From positions 138,613,429 to 138,677,428 of the forward strand of contig OY821519.1 of NCBI GenBank assembly GCA_963682025.1: a DNA stretch of 64,000 nt, written 5' to 3'. The stretch comes from Cordilura impudica (taxonomy: Eukaryota; Arthropoda; Insecta; Diptera; Scathophagidae). The notes beneath the pieces were generated by a model. That model ran no database searches and had not been told where the DNA came from. It saw nothing but the letters and a program-made list of their open reading frames with translations. Position 1 is the first letter of the stretch. Each line of letters opens with the position of its first letter. Below are positions 23,554-35,594 of this stretch, one piece after another. The position numbers were made by a program, and so were the translations under genes.

Positions 23554-23916
23554 TTATATTATTTTATTTACATAAATTTCTGCAATATTTTGTTGTGGGG
23601 AAAATACATTTCTTTTGCATTAACAGAGTGTCACTTCATTTTGCTCAGCGTGACTATGTCACAGTAGATGGCGCCACAATTTTTGTTCTAATTAGCTTTG
23701 CAATACATAGTTATTTCTATTTTAACATGAATGTCAATATTTTCAAATAGATATCATACAGCACAATGTTAAGAGTATACACGGACTGGTCTTTTATTTC
23801 ATACGTTTTTTTTATTATTCTTTTACAAATATGAACAAAAGTTTGGCATACTAACTTTTTGTTGTCTTTACAAAATAGAGTTACTGAGTTCATCAATAAG
23901 TTTATTGCTTTCAAAA

Positions 23917-26515
23917 CAGGGATGGCAAATGAACTTTTTAAATTGTACCAACCTGCGTCAAAAATTGTACTTTTTTGATCATAATTGTACCAAAACACAT
24001 TTTTTAATTTTTATTTTATTTTGATTTATTAAAAACATAAACAAGTACTTAAATTTCATTTGTACTATTAATATAACAAAAACAGTATCATACATAACAA
24101 AAAAAGTACATAAAATTTCATTTGTACTGTTAATATAACAAAAGAGATATCACTTTTATAAATAAATTATTGTTTAAAAAAAGGTACATAAATATTTGCA
24201 ATTAATTATTGAGATCAGTATTACAATTTGGCTAACAAATAACTAGATATATTAAAGTTATAACAATTGCAATTTTGTGAACTCAGTAGATCCTTCGTTT
24301 GTATTAAACCAGAAACGGTTGAAACTTGTAGTCTGTTTCGCTCTTTAGTTTTGATAATATTCTGATAAGAAAAGATTCTTTCAACATTTGCTGATGAATG
24401 TGGGACTGATAATATTCCTCGTACAATTTTTGAAAGTTCTGGAAACATTAACTCATTTGATTCATTTTTTATTTCAAAAACTTTGCTCCAGAAATTGCCA
24501 ATATTTTCCTTTTGATAAGATTTTAATATTTCAAGATCAGCAAGAGCTCTAAATTGCAAATTTATATTATCAAAATTTTGTCGTTCGTTGGGAAACATTT
24601 TTACCAATAGTGGTACTAAACTATTAGTTTTTCCAGTGATTACATTTTCTGGGCTAAATTTACTGAACCAGATTAAAGTTTCATTTTTAAATTCAAACTT
24701 TGTTCTCAAAACTTCACAAAATTTAAAATAAAAATTTTGGGCTATTTTTTTTAACTGAGTTGCATCACTTTCAACGTCATTTGTAGCTATATATATGTCT
24801 ACATCGGTTCCGCAGTAAACATCTTTTAAAGGAAGATAATTACTCTCTAATTTAAGATCTAATTCAGTTATATCGTATTTATGAAGCACGTCTTTTTTCA
24901 AAAAATTTCGTGCAATTTGACGAAATAAAAACGTTAAACGTTCTAAAATTATATGAATACGAGCATCTTCTGCCTGCATTTCTAAATTTATAGAATTAAT
25001 AATTTTTAAAATATATTTTAAAAATAAAAAGGTCATTTTAAAAATGGGTTTAGAAAATATTGATATAATAAACTGCAGTTTAAAGTTTTTAAAATCTGAT
25101 TCAAAATCATTTAACGTGAAATAATAGTGTAATGGTTCCCATTGTTCCAAAATTCGCTCAATTACTTCCTGACGCGATAACCATCTCGTACAAGAATACT
25201 TCAAAATTATGTGGACATCAGTACCAAAGTACTCTTGAAATTTGATGAACTCTTCACGTCGACTGGAACTGTTACAAAAATGGTGGTTGATTTCTCTCAT
25301 AAATTTTTCAATTTCATATGATATAGCATATTTCGAGGCAGCCAAAGACACTAAATTTAAAATGTGGCAAATACAGCCATTAGTAACTAAATGAGGAATA
25401 ATGGCCTTAAATTTCGTTTGTACACCATTTACAGACCCCATCATGACCGCACAATTATCGGTAGTTATACCAACTATCTGCTTTATAGGAATGTCATTTT
25501 CTTGTAACATTTTAATTGAAGCATCAAATATCCCTTTTGCTGTACAATCCTCAATTTTGATTAATCCTAGAAAACGATCACGACATTTATTGTCAAAAAA
25601 TATTTATTATTACAGCTAAATTTTTAGACACACTGCAATCTGTGCTCTCATCTAATACTATTGAATAGTAATTGTCTTTGCAAAAGTTTTTAATGTCCTT
25701 CACATTTTCAGGGCCGATAACTTCAGTTACAATTTTTTTTTCCTTTCTTTCTGTCGATATTTATTTTTTTTACGATTTGAGAGTCGGAAATACCTTGTTT
25801 TATTAAACTATTTAGGTGGTCCAAAATTTGAAAGGGCAAATTATGCTCCGCCACAAACATTGTCAGCATTATCTCTAGTTTTTTGGCCGACTGTTCTGTG
25901 GGGCACAATGGGTTTTTCATAAAAGCATCAATTTTGGGGGGTGGTTTTCATGACTTCAACTTTCTTCTTGTGGCTGTCACACGATGCATGGCGCTTTATA
26001 TGTACTATGCCACCCATTATGTTTACATTGCATGCTTTGCATCTTTTATAGTTACCATCTTTAACCAGCCATGGAAACGTTTGGACCCACTCCTCTCTAA
26101 ATGGAACAACGTATGGCTTGATTTGCTTACTTGTACTAAAATGTAAAAATTCATTGTATTTAAAGTACTTAAGTTTCAAATAAACAAAGAAGTTACCTGG
26201 TTTCTTCGGTTTCCATTTTTATTCATTAAAAAACGTTCAATTAAATACACAAAATTTTCGTAAAAAATATCAAATCTTAAGCAAATATGCCGCAACAAAA
26301 ACGAAGTAAACCAACTGCAAATGCGCGTAAGTACAAATGGACAAAGAAGACAGCAAATGTATTCACAGTAGACTGATAGCAATGATGAGTTGCCACAAAA
26401 AAAATAAAACTGGGGAAATTCAAATTGTACTAAATATGTCATTGGTGTACCATTGTACTTTTGAAATTGAAATTGTACCAAAAAAAGTACAATTGTACCA
26501 ATTTTGCCATCCCTG
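23917..26515 (-). mobile_element. complete hAT transposon, 2599 bp
   Basis: Inverted ends CAGGGATGGCAAA and TTTGCCATCCCTG are flanked by perfect 8-bp direct repeats TTTCAAAA (23909-23916 and 26516-26523). Uninterrupted versions of the target (TTGCTTTCAAAACAGTTC) exist at 32030, proving both ends. Subterminal regions are rich in AATTGTACC and AAAGTAC words, probably transposase binding sites (inference). It carries one transposase gene on the minus strand. Confidence 0.95.
24221..26214 (-). pseudogene. hAT transposase, nearly complete, with 59-bp intron
   Basis: Exon 1 (26214-26195) begins METEET; a GTAACT...TTTTAG intron (26194-26136) leads in frame to exon 2. Exon 2 opens with a BED-type zinc finger (W...CKAC, then HIKRHASCDSH). 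Downstream lie LDESTDCS (first catalytic Asp region), GITTDNCAVM (second), a CHILNL block, and the C-terminal hAT dimerisation region with PHSSANVERIFS and RNRLQVSTVSGL. About 640 codons in total. The reading is broken only three times, each by one base at a homopolymer: six G at about 25935-25940, nine T at about 25733-25741 and six A at about 25595-25600 (plus-strand letters). Otherwise the catalytic half (429 codons) is open. It could be a recent pseudogene or an intact gene with sequencing errors. Confidence 0.88.
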
Positions 26516-27140
26516 TTTCAAAACAGTTCTACATAGTTATATAGAATTATTATTCAGCTTTACCTACAAATTATCTGGTTGCGATTACATCTAATTTTTA
26601 AAAATTGTTTAAAATTACTAAAGCATTATTATTCACATAAATACAAAATTGCACTTTTTAAATTTTCCATTCAAATTTTAGAAAATATCAATTCTAAAAA
26701 CTGGAATTAAAATTTCCAATTATAAATTAGAAAATATTAACTGAATTTCAGAAAATCATATCAAAACGTCGGAAATAATAATTTTAAATTTAGAAGACAT
26801 CAGTTGCATCTTTAATATATAAATTTTATTCGTTAAACACGAATTGAAATTCCAAAGAAAGCACCAAATATCTATGTTTACATTTAAAAAATGTTTACAT
26901 TTAAAAAAAATATTGGCATTGGCATAATAGCTTTTCAGTAACTTCTTTTTAACGATAGTCGAATCGTTAAAAAAAGAAAATAGCAAAATTATCAGTAAAA
27001 TTTTTAAACGATATTCGGTATTGTTAAAGTCAACTGTTGTTGTTATCTAAACGACAACCATTTTTGTGTTGTTTATTCAATCGATAAAAACTTAAATTTT
27101 TAGGTTGAAATGTCGTCATACATAAATAAAAATCATAAAA

Positions 27141-27166
27141 TTTGAAGCCGCTACCAAAAACCTATT
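27141..27166 (+). repeat. 26-bp direct repeat, right copy
   Basis: Identical to 23528-23553; closes segment E1. Confidence 0.8.
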
Positions 27167-27530
27167 GCATTCATACGATGAGTTTTAGTTTCATGTCTTT
27201 TTTTAAAATCTGCTTTAGTTTATTTTTCGCATTAAGAAAAATATAAAATATATATGAATTAATCTAAATTTAAATTATCTATTTTATTTTTCAACTCAAT
27301 TTATTTATTTGTTAAATATTATTTATATTATTTCATTATAAGATTTAATCTTTTTATACTAACTAATATATCATAATTTTTCACACTATATACAAAATCC
27401 TATTTAATATTTTAATTATTAAGAGTAGAATGTATAGAATATCTAATCAAATAGCAGAACGTATCAATATTTAATAGTTTTGAGTTAAGACATATTCAGT
27501 TTAAAGAAATTATGCATACATTATATAAAA

Positions 27531-30500
27531 ACAAGAGTGTTAAATTCGGCTGTGCCGAATCTTTGATACCCTCCACCTCGGTTTGAGTATTGATAATAAA
27601 TGTAAACAAAATATTGGAAAAAGTAAACAATTTGTTAAATGTAATACCAAATTATTTCAGAAAATTCTTTGGGTTGGTTTTCGTCTTTTCTATTATTTCG
27701 GATTTATTTCGGTGTTTGCTTTTTGGTCATCGTGGTTGCTGATCGCCATGCATTTAGGTTATATACCTATATGCATGCGTGTCCGGTTATATGACATAAC
27801 TTCTCGTTTAATTTAGTTTTTGCTAATTAAATAGCTCGCCCTTACCTCCATTGCAAAGGTAATGGTTGTGTATGGTTGCTATATGCATTAAATCGTGCTA
27901 ATTGGAGATGGCTGTATAGTTTCTTCTAACTGGTCAAATATTTCTTCATTGCGGCCATTAGGTCGGATGGAGTAACAAAATAATAACCAAAAAAAAAAAC
28001 TCTCTCAACTTTTTTATTAAAATATTGCCATATTTGGAAAACACAGAGAATAAATTTATAATAATAAATAATCAAATTAGGGATGCCAAACGCAAAAAAC
28101 CAAAAGTCCCAAACATTTTAAATTAAATAATTTGTTATCTTTATTTTCTGAAAAACTTAAAATTTTCATCCAAAAAAAATTGTGAAAATTTATATATAAA
28201 TAACATTCTCATCAAATGGCGTTTATTTATGTAACAATTTTTATGTTAGCAATTCTTAAATATCATTGAGGTTTTCTAAAATTCATTGAATTTAAATTAA
28301 TGTTTTCTGTAATGCGATTCTGTAAATTTCAACGATCCGACAATCGCAAAATATATAGACAGCTATTGTTGTTTGCACTAAGGATTAAGTGATTCACTAA
28401 GTTCAGACATCTTAACGACAGTCGACAAATCTATTTTTCTATTTTTTTAAATTGTAAACGAGTGGCATCTCTGTCAAAATAAGTGAAAAACACAAAGAAG
28501 AATAGAAAAAAACAAATTACTTCGTGTTTGACAAGATGATTTTATGTTTATGTTTAATATCTTTATTTTTTTACTAATATTTCTGAATATGCTATTTAAT
28601 TTTTTTATTTATATAAAAAAGTTTTTTAATAAAAGCAAAATATTTTCACTATTTTATGATTTTTATTTATGTATGACGACATTTCAACCTTAAAGTTTTT
28701 ATCGATTGAATAAACAACACAAAAATTGTTGTCGTTTAGATAACAACAACAGCTGACTTTAACAATAGCGAATATCGTTTAAAAATTTTACTGATAATAT
28801 TGCAATTTTCTTTTTTTTAACGATTCGACTATCGTTAAAAGAAGTTACTGAATCGCTGAAAAGTTATTAATTTCTCCTGAATGGCAATATTTTTTTTAAA
28901 TGTAAACATTTTTTAATTGTAAACATATTTGGTGCTTTTTTTTTGGAATTTGATGCAATTGATGTCTTCTAAATTTAAAATTATTATTTCCGACGTATTG
29001 ATATGATTTTGTGAAATTCAATTAATATTTTCTAATTTATAATTGGAAATTTTAATTCCAGTTTTTAGAATTGATATTTTCTTAAATTTGAATGGAAAAT
29101 TTTAAAAATTGCAATTTTGTATTTATGTGAATAATAATGCTTTAGTAATTATAAACAATTTTTAAAATTTAGATGTAATCGCAATCAGATATTTTGTAGG
29201 TAAAGCAGAATAATAATTCTTTATAACTATGTAGAAAACTCATTGATGAACTCGGTAACTCTATTTTGTAAAGACAACAAAAAGTTAATATGCCAAACTT
29301 ATGTTCATATTTGTAAAAGAATAATGAAAAACGTATGAAATAAAAGACCAGCCCATGTATACCCTTAACATTGTTCTGTATGATATCTAGTTGAAAATAT
29401 TAACATTCATGTTAAAATAGAAATAACTATTGCAAAGCTAATTAGAACAAACAAAAATTGTGGCGCCATCTACTGTGGCATAGTCACGCTGAGCAAAATG
29501 AAGTGACACGCTGTTAATGCAAAAGAAATGTATTTTCCCCACAACAAAATATTGCAGAATTTTATGTAAATAAAATAATATACCGACTTATTTCTAACAT
29601 GCAGTTGTTATGGATATACATATATAATATATGTATATTATTTGTATTATTTAATATGTTTATATAAATTTATAAATAAATTTATACATAAAATTTTTTT
29701 TGCTAAATTTACATTGTTTTTTTTTTTATTAACAACTAGGTATTTTAGCATTATTTGCTTTAGATGTTGGTGAATTTTTACTCCCTTTATATTAACTCGT
29801 AGTGTCTGCTTGTCGAAAAAATTTTGGATCGATTTTAACCAATTTCCCGTGAGCCATTCGATCTAAAATTTTGCAGGCAGGCTCGTGGTAATAACAGAAA
29901 TGATCCAACAAATTTTTTGAGTGATGCCAAAACAATGGAAACTTTTAAATTTTTCTACCAGAGTTAATAAAAAATGGTTAGTTTTTATTATATTATTACC
30001 ACAACGACCACAAAAACAACAAGTCCAGCTATGACATCAACACAACATTTAGAATAACAACAAGAACAATATAGAAACATTATATTTTTAATTTTTTTTA
30101 CCTTTTTCAGAGATTTCCCTGGACCTGTTCCACCGATTTTAATGATTTTTGAAATAGAAATCTTCCCATGAATTTGGTGAATCTTTCTCACTAAAAATGA
30201 TTACTGTAGCTGCACTATTCAGGGCGTGATCGTGACAAGAACAACATAGAAAATTATATTTTTTCAAGACTTTTTTTAGTTCTTCATTCAAATCTCGGGC
30301 CCTAATCGACCGATTTGTACGATTTCACTTCTCAGGATGTTAATGCATCATTTTTTATGTCAACGAGCACCCTAGCTGCCGGATTGATGCCGTTATCGTG
30401 ATTTCCACAGACGGACAGACGGACATCGCTATATCAACTCCGGTTGTTATAAGGATCACAAATATATGTATTTTATGGGGTCCAAAATTTTTTTTCTAAT

Positions 30501-33500
30501 TATTACAAACGGAATGACAAACTTATATATACCCTCTGCACACTGGAATGGAGGGTATAATAAGCATTAATAAAAAAATTTAATTTCTATATTTCTTATT
30601 AGTAAAACCCCTATAAATGGTTGTCACTTATGCCGCAATTAATACAATCAAATTTACATATATATAATATTAACTGCATTTTCCAAATTACAGTCGTATG
30701 GTTCATATCATTCAGTTATCACCACAGATTAATGATATAGTATATGAAACTACCAATGTTCGGTTGGCAACAATTTCGGTTGCAATAACGAATCCGTTCC
30801 CTTTGTGAATTTATTAAACTTTTTAATAACCGATATAGTTTCTGTAAGTGGCAGTTCATTTTCTGTGAAATCAAGAAGTATAGTTAAACTACTACATTTT
30901 GAAATGATATAAGTCATCACAAAAATTGCGAGGTCCGCATTTTCTATGTTGTTCTTGTCACGATCACGCACTCAATAGAATAGCTAAGGTGATCATTTTC
31001 AGTGGGAATGATTCACCAAATTCGTGGGAAGATTTCTATTTCAAAAATCATTAAAATCGGTGGAACAGGTCCTGGGAAATCTCTGAAAAATTAAAAAAAA
31101 AAAATGAAACATATGATGTTTCTATATTGCTCTTGTTGTTATTCTAAATGTTGTATTGTTGTCATAGCTGGACTTGTTGTTTTGGTGGTCATTGTGGTAA
31201 TAATATAATAAAAACTAACCTTTGTACATTTTTTTTTATCAACTCTGGTAGAAAAATTTAACAGTTTCCATTGTTTTGGCATCACTAAAAAAATTTATTA
31301 GATCATTTCTGTCATTGCCATGAGCCTGCCTGCAAACTTTCAGATCGATTGGGTCACGGGAAAGTGGTTAAAATCGATCTAAAATTTTTTCGACAAGCAG
31401 ACACTACGTGTTAATATAAAGGGAGTAAAAATTCACCAGCATCTAAAGCAAATAATGCTAAAATACCTAGTTGTCAATAAAAAAAAATGTAAATTTAGCA
31501 AAAAAAATGTGTATGTATTAATTTATTTAAAGAGAAAAGTCAAAAATAACGTTTGATGATGTATTTTTTGTGTGTAATAATTTACATATACATACATACA
31601 CATATTAAATAATACAAATAATATACATATATTCTATATATGTATATCCATAATAACTACATGTAAGAAATAAGTCGGTATATTATTTTATTTACATAAA
31701 TTTCTGCAATATTTTGTTGTGGGGAAAATACATTTCTTTTGCATTAACAGAGTGTCACTTCATTTTGCTCAGCGTGACTATGCCACAGTAGATGGCGCCA
31801 CAATTTTTGTTCTAATTAGCTTTGCAATACATAGTTATTTCTATTTTAACATGAATGTCAATATTTTCAAATAGATATCATACAGCACAATGTTAAGAGT
31901 ATACACGGACTGGTCTTTTATTTCATACGTATTTTCATTATTCTTTTACAAATATGAACATAAGTTTGGCATACTAACTTTTTGTTGTCTTTACAAAATA
32001 GAGTTACTGAGTTCATCAATAAGTTTTTTGCTTTCAAAACAGTTCTACATAGTTATATAGAATTATTATTCAGCTTTACCTACAAATTATCTGGTTGCGA
32101 TTACATCTAATTTTTAAAAATTGTTTAAAATTACTAAAGCATTATTATTATTATTTTCCATTCAAATTTTAGAAAATATCAATTCTAAAAACTGGAATTA
32201 AAATTTCCAGTTATAAATTAGAAAATATTAACTGAATTTCAGAAAATCATATCAAAACGTCGGAAATAATAATTTTAAATTTAGAAGACATCAGTTGCAT
32301 CTTTAATATATAAATTTTATTCGTTAAACACGAATTGAAATTCCAAAGGAAACACCAAATATGTTTACATTTAAAAAATGTTTACATTTAAAAAAAATAT
32401 TGGCATTGGCATAATAGCTTTTCAGTAACTTCTTTTTAACGATAGTCGAATCGTTAAAAAAAGAAAATAGCAAAATTATCAGTAAAATTTTTAAACGATA
32501 TTCGCTATTGTTAAAGTCAGCTGTTGTTGTTATCTAAACGACAACCATTTTTGTGTTGTTTATTCAATCGATAAAAACTTAAATTTTTAGGTTGAAATGT
32601 CGTCATACATAAATAAAAATCATAAAATAGTGAAAATATTTTGCTTTTATTAAAAAACTTTTTTATATAAATAAAAAAATTAAATAGCATATTCAATTCA
32701 TTATTCAATTCATTCAAAAATATTAGTAAAAAAATAAAGATATTAAACATAAACATAAAATCATCCTGTCAAACACGAAGTAATTTGTTTTTTATATTCT
32801 TCTTTGTGTTTTCGCTTATTTTGACAGAGATGCCACTCGTTTACAATTTAAATAAATAGAAAAATAGATTTGTCGACTGTCGTTAAGATGTATGTACTTA
32901 GTGAATCACTTAATCCTTGGTGCAAACAACAATAGCTGTCTATATATTTTGCGATTGTCGGATCATTGAAATTTACAGAATCGGACTACAGAAAACATTG
33001 ATTTAAATTCAATGAATTTTAGAAAACCTCAAATGATATTTAAAAATTGCGAACACAAAAATTGTTACATAAATAAACGCAATTTGATGAGAATGTTATT
33101 TTTATATTATTTTTCACATTTTTTTTTGGATGAAAATTTGAAGTTTTTCAGAAAATAAAGATAACAAATTTTTTTATTTAAAATGTTTGGGACTTTTGGT
33201 TTTTTGTGTTTGGCATCCCTAATTTGATTGGCATCCCTAATTTGATTATTTATTCCATGTTTTCCAAATATGGAAATATTTTAATAAAAAAGTTGAGAGA
33301 GCTTTTTTTTGGTTATTATTTTGTTACTCCATCCGACCTATATGGCCGCAATAAAGAAATATTTGGTCAGTTAAATGAAACTATACAGCTATCTCGAATT
33401 AGCACGATTTAATGCATATAGCCATCCTACATAACCATTACCTTTGCAATGGAGGTTAGGGCGAGCTATTTAATTAGCAAAAACTTAATTAAAAGAGAAG

Positions 33501-33764
33501 TTTTGTCATATAACCGGAAACACATGCATATAGGGATATAACCTAAATGCATGCCGATCAGCAACCACGATGACCAAAAAGCAAACACCGAAATAAATCC
33601 GAAATAATAGAAAAGACGAAAACCAACCCAAAGAATTTGCTGAAATAATTTGGTATTAAGTTTAACAAATTGTTTACTTTTTCATTTACATTTATTTTCA
33701 AGACTCAAACCGAGGTGGAGGGTATCAAAAATTCGGCACAGCCGAATTTAACACTCTTACTTGT
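27531..33764. repeat. 6.2-kb imperfect palindrome (2.7-2.8-kb arms, 684-bp loop)
   Basis: The left arm 27531-30254 and right arm 30939-33764 are reverse complements over nearly their full length. Matched points include ATTCGGC(TGT)GCCGAAT at 27544 and 33733, the TAGGTTATATACC area, GGCGCCATCTACTGTGGCAT at 29462 with its complement at 31777, and CTAGGTATTTTAGCATTATT at 29736 with its complement at 31452. Arms differ by scattered substitutions and indels (for example a TTGGCATCCCTAATTTGAT tandem doubling only on the right, about 33206-33240). The outer ends are (A)CAAG(TAAG)AGTGTTAAATTCGG with a 19-bp hairpin and ATACCCTCCACC, resembling the head of the MR repeats. A TAGGGATGCCAAACG...TGGCATCTCTG hAT-like sub-block lies in each arm (28077-28475 and its mirror). 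No protein is encoded. Confidence 0.85.
29990..30555 (+). repeat. R2 repeat copy in the palindrome centre
   Basis: It has the same landmarks as 18160-18565 (CCACAACGACCACAAAAACA, CTCGGGCCCTAATCGACCGA, GACGGACAGACGGACATCGC, TATAAGGATCACAAATATAT) and ends in a TATACCCTC...GGAGGGTATA hairpin. Its first part is duplicated, inverted, in the right arm (about 30957-31210). Confidence 0.75.
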
Positions 33765-33917
33765 TTTTTATTAATAATTTAATTATTTTACATAAATTAA
33801 TATGAAACATTATGTTATGTGATGAAACAAGATATGTAGTACTTTCCAGTTTCATTACTAATACAATATTATACATACTTTACAATTAAGTTTTAAAATT
33901 TAACTTTTTCAGATAAA

Positions 33918-34731
33918 ACAAGTAAGAAAATTATAGTCGGTCTAGACCGACTATACGATACCCTATACCAAGCGTTTGGAAACCCTATCTCTTAGGCCCA
34001 ACTAACTGGACATAGAAAATAAGCAAAAACCAAATTTGAGTGGTATTTTTATTAATTTTTTTGGCTGCAGATATGGAAAAGTTCATATCGGATGCTATAT
34101 ATATATGGGGACTAGGTCCAAAAATGGACCGATCCTGATCATGTTTGGTAAAGTCTCTTGTATTTTGCAAAAATATATACAAACAAAATTTGAGAAGAAT
34201 CAGTGCAATATTTTTGTTTTTTTAATAGATTTAAGTGAAGATCGGGAAGCAGCTCCATATGGGGTCAAAGGGATCATTTTTGGACTACTCATTAGAGGAT
34301 GTAATGAACGCATACAAACCCAATTTGAGTAAGATCTATATGACAATTTGGATCTTATGGCAATTTATGTCGATTTCATATGGGTAATTTGTATGGGGGC
34401 TAGGTCTGAACATGGACCGATTCTCACCAATTTCAATAGCGTTCATCCCATGACCGATTAAAGCTTATATACCAAATTTCATCAAAATATATTCATATTT
34501 GCGACCTGCAGTTTGATTACAAGCTTTACATGGACACACAGACGGACGGACGGACGGACGGACGGACGGACGGACGGACGGACGGACGGACGGACATTGT
34601 TAAATCAACTCAGAAAGTGATTCTGATTCGATCGGTATAATTAAAGATGGGTCTAGGTCAAATATTTTTGGTTGTTACAAACAGCAGCACAAAGTCATTA
34701 TACCCAAACCACATAGTGGTATAGGGTATAA
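33918..34731 (+). repeat. MR repeat copy 3
   Basis: Full-length, with head palindrome, body landmarks, a (GGAC)n run of about 13 units at 34542-34596, and tail hairpin. It is very similar to copy 1. Frames at 33985-34332 are shadows. Confidence 0.92.
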
Positions 34732-35169
34732 ATATGTATGTAGTTATTTCGCCAATTTGGAATTATGACTTATCCGCATTTATTGACTGATCGCAAACAT
34801 TTCCAAAAGCATAAATAGTATCCATATTAAATTGATATTGTCTTTGTAAAACCATCAATATAAAAATTATTTTTATTGAAGTCTACAAAAAGATGCTATT
34901 CCAAAGTACCCTGACATTATCCAGGGCGCGCTATTATCACCGCGGCATTGCCACCGAAACAAGTGAACCGCAGAAGTATTATCTTCTCCAGTCAGAATCA
35001 TCAGATTCGACTTGTGAGCATCAATGAAGCCAGATATTATTCAGGCTCTCCTATTTCTACAGAATAACGCAGTTATTTTTTGAAGTTTTGTTATTTTAAG
35101 TTTTCGATCTTACAGTACTTTGTTTATTGTTAATTAAGAATTAATAAAAAAAAAAAAAAAAAAATAACA
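34732..35169. other. unassigned stretch with poly(A) run
   Basis: A run of about 20 A lies at 35143-35163. No gene or repeat was recognised in the remainder. Confidence 0.4.
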
Positions 35170-35594
35170 TTACCCACAACAAGGTAAATCTAAGATATGA
35201 TACCTTTTAAGTCTATTAACTCCTTCGATATCATCTAATAATAATGGGTTACTACTACTAGACTACTACTAGACCACAGGATAATAGACTACAAGGTCTG
35301 TCTAAGTATCTTGTGGTGTGTTTATTTAAAACGTCTTTAACAGATGGAATCTTCAAGTCCTTGTGAATATTGTCATTAGTTATGAAGCAAGGAGTATTTG
35401 CTATTAATCCTAATGGATTGGTATCCTTAAAGAATTTAAATATTTGAGTTACAAGCGGTTCCCCAAAGCTGTATTCCATAAGTCCAAATATAGCTTCGTA
35501 GAGTAAAAGTTTATTTTACAGGGATAACTCACATATAGGACAAAGTAGCCAATACATTTTTCTCGTTTTTATCTTTAATCGTTTTCTTTTTGTA

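Larger units (their letters stand above)
23554..27140 (+). mobile_element. segment E1: copy of palindrome-arm sequence inserted with 26-bp duplication
   Basis: Without the nested hAT element this is ~990 bp matching 31684-32629 (same orientation) and 28640-29580 (inverted). Examples are GCATTAACAGAGTGTCACTT, GTAGATGGCGCCACAATTTT and GTTATCTAAACGACAACCAT. It stops at the A-rich AATAAAAATCATAAAA, directly followed by the right 26-bp repeat, while the palindrome arms continue beyond that point. A long direct repeat plus an A-rich end is what LINE-driven retroposition leaves; that mechanism is inferred. Non-coding. Confidence 0.65.

Noticed and set aside
24140..24220. Sequence between the hAT stop and its left end as an extra gene
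   Set aside because: Only subterminal repeat words; no frame.
26287..26380. Plus-strand frame starting MPQQKRSKPTANARKYKW with a GTAAGT after it
   Set aside because: No downstream exon on that strand; the region is the hAT 5' end on the other strand.
28077..28475. Separate hAT MITE inside the palindrome arm
   Set aside because: Ends TAGGGATGCC and GGCATCTCTG fit only loosely and the 8-bp flanks do not match, so it is kept only as a note within the palindrome.
30750..30971. 73-codon minus frame in the palindrome loop
   Set aside because: No motif and no support from flanking sequence.
35143..35163. A-run as the tail of the Jockey-like LINE
   Set aside because: The LINE is on the minus strand, so its tail would appear as T on the plus strand; orientation is wrong.
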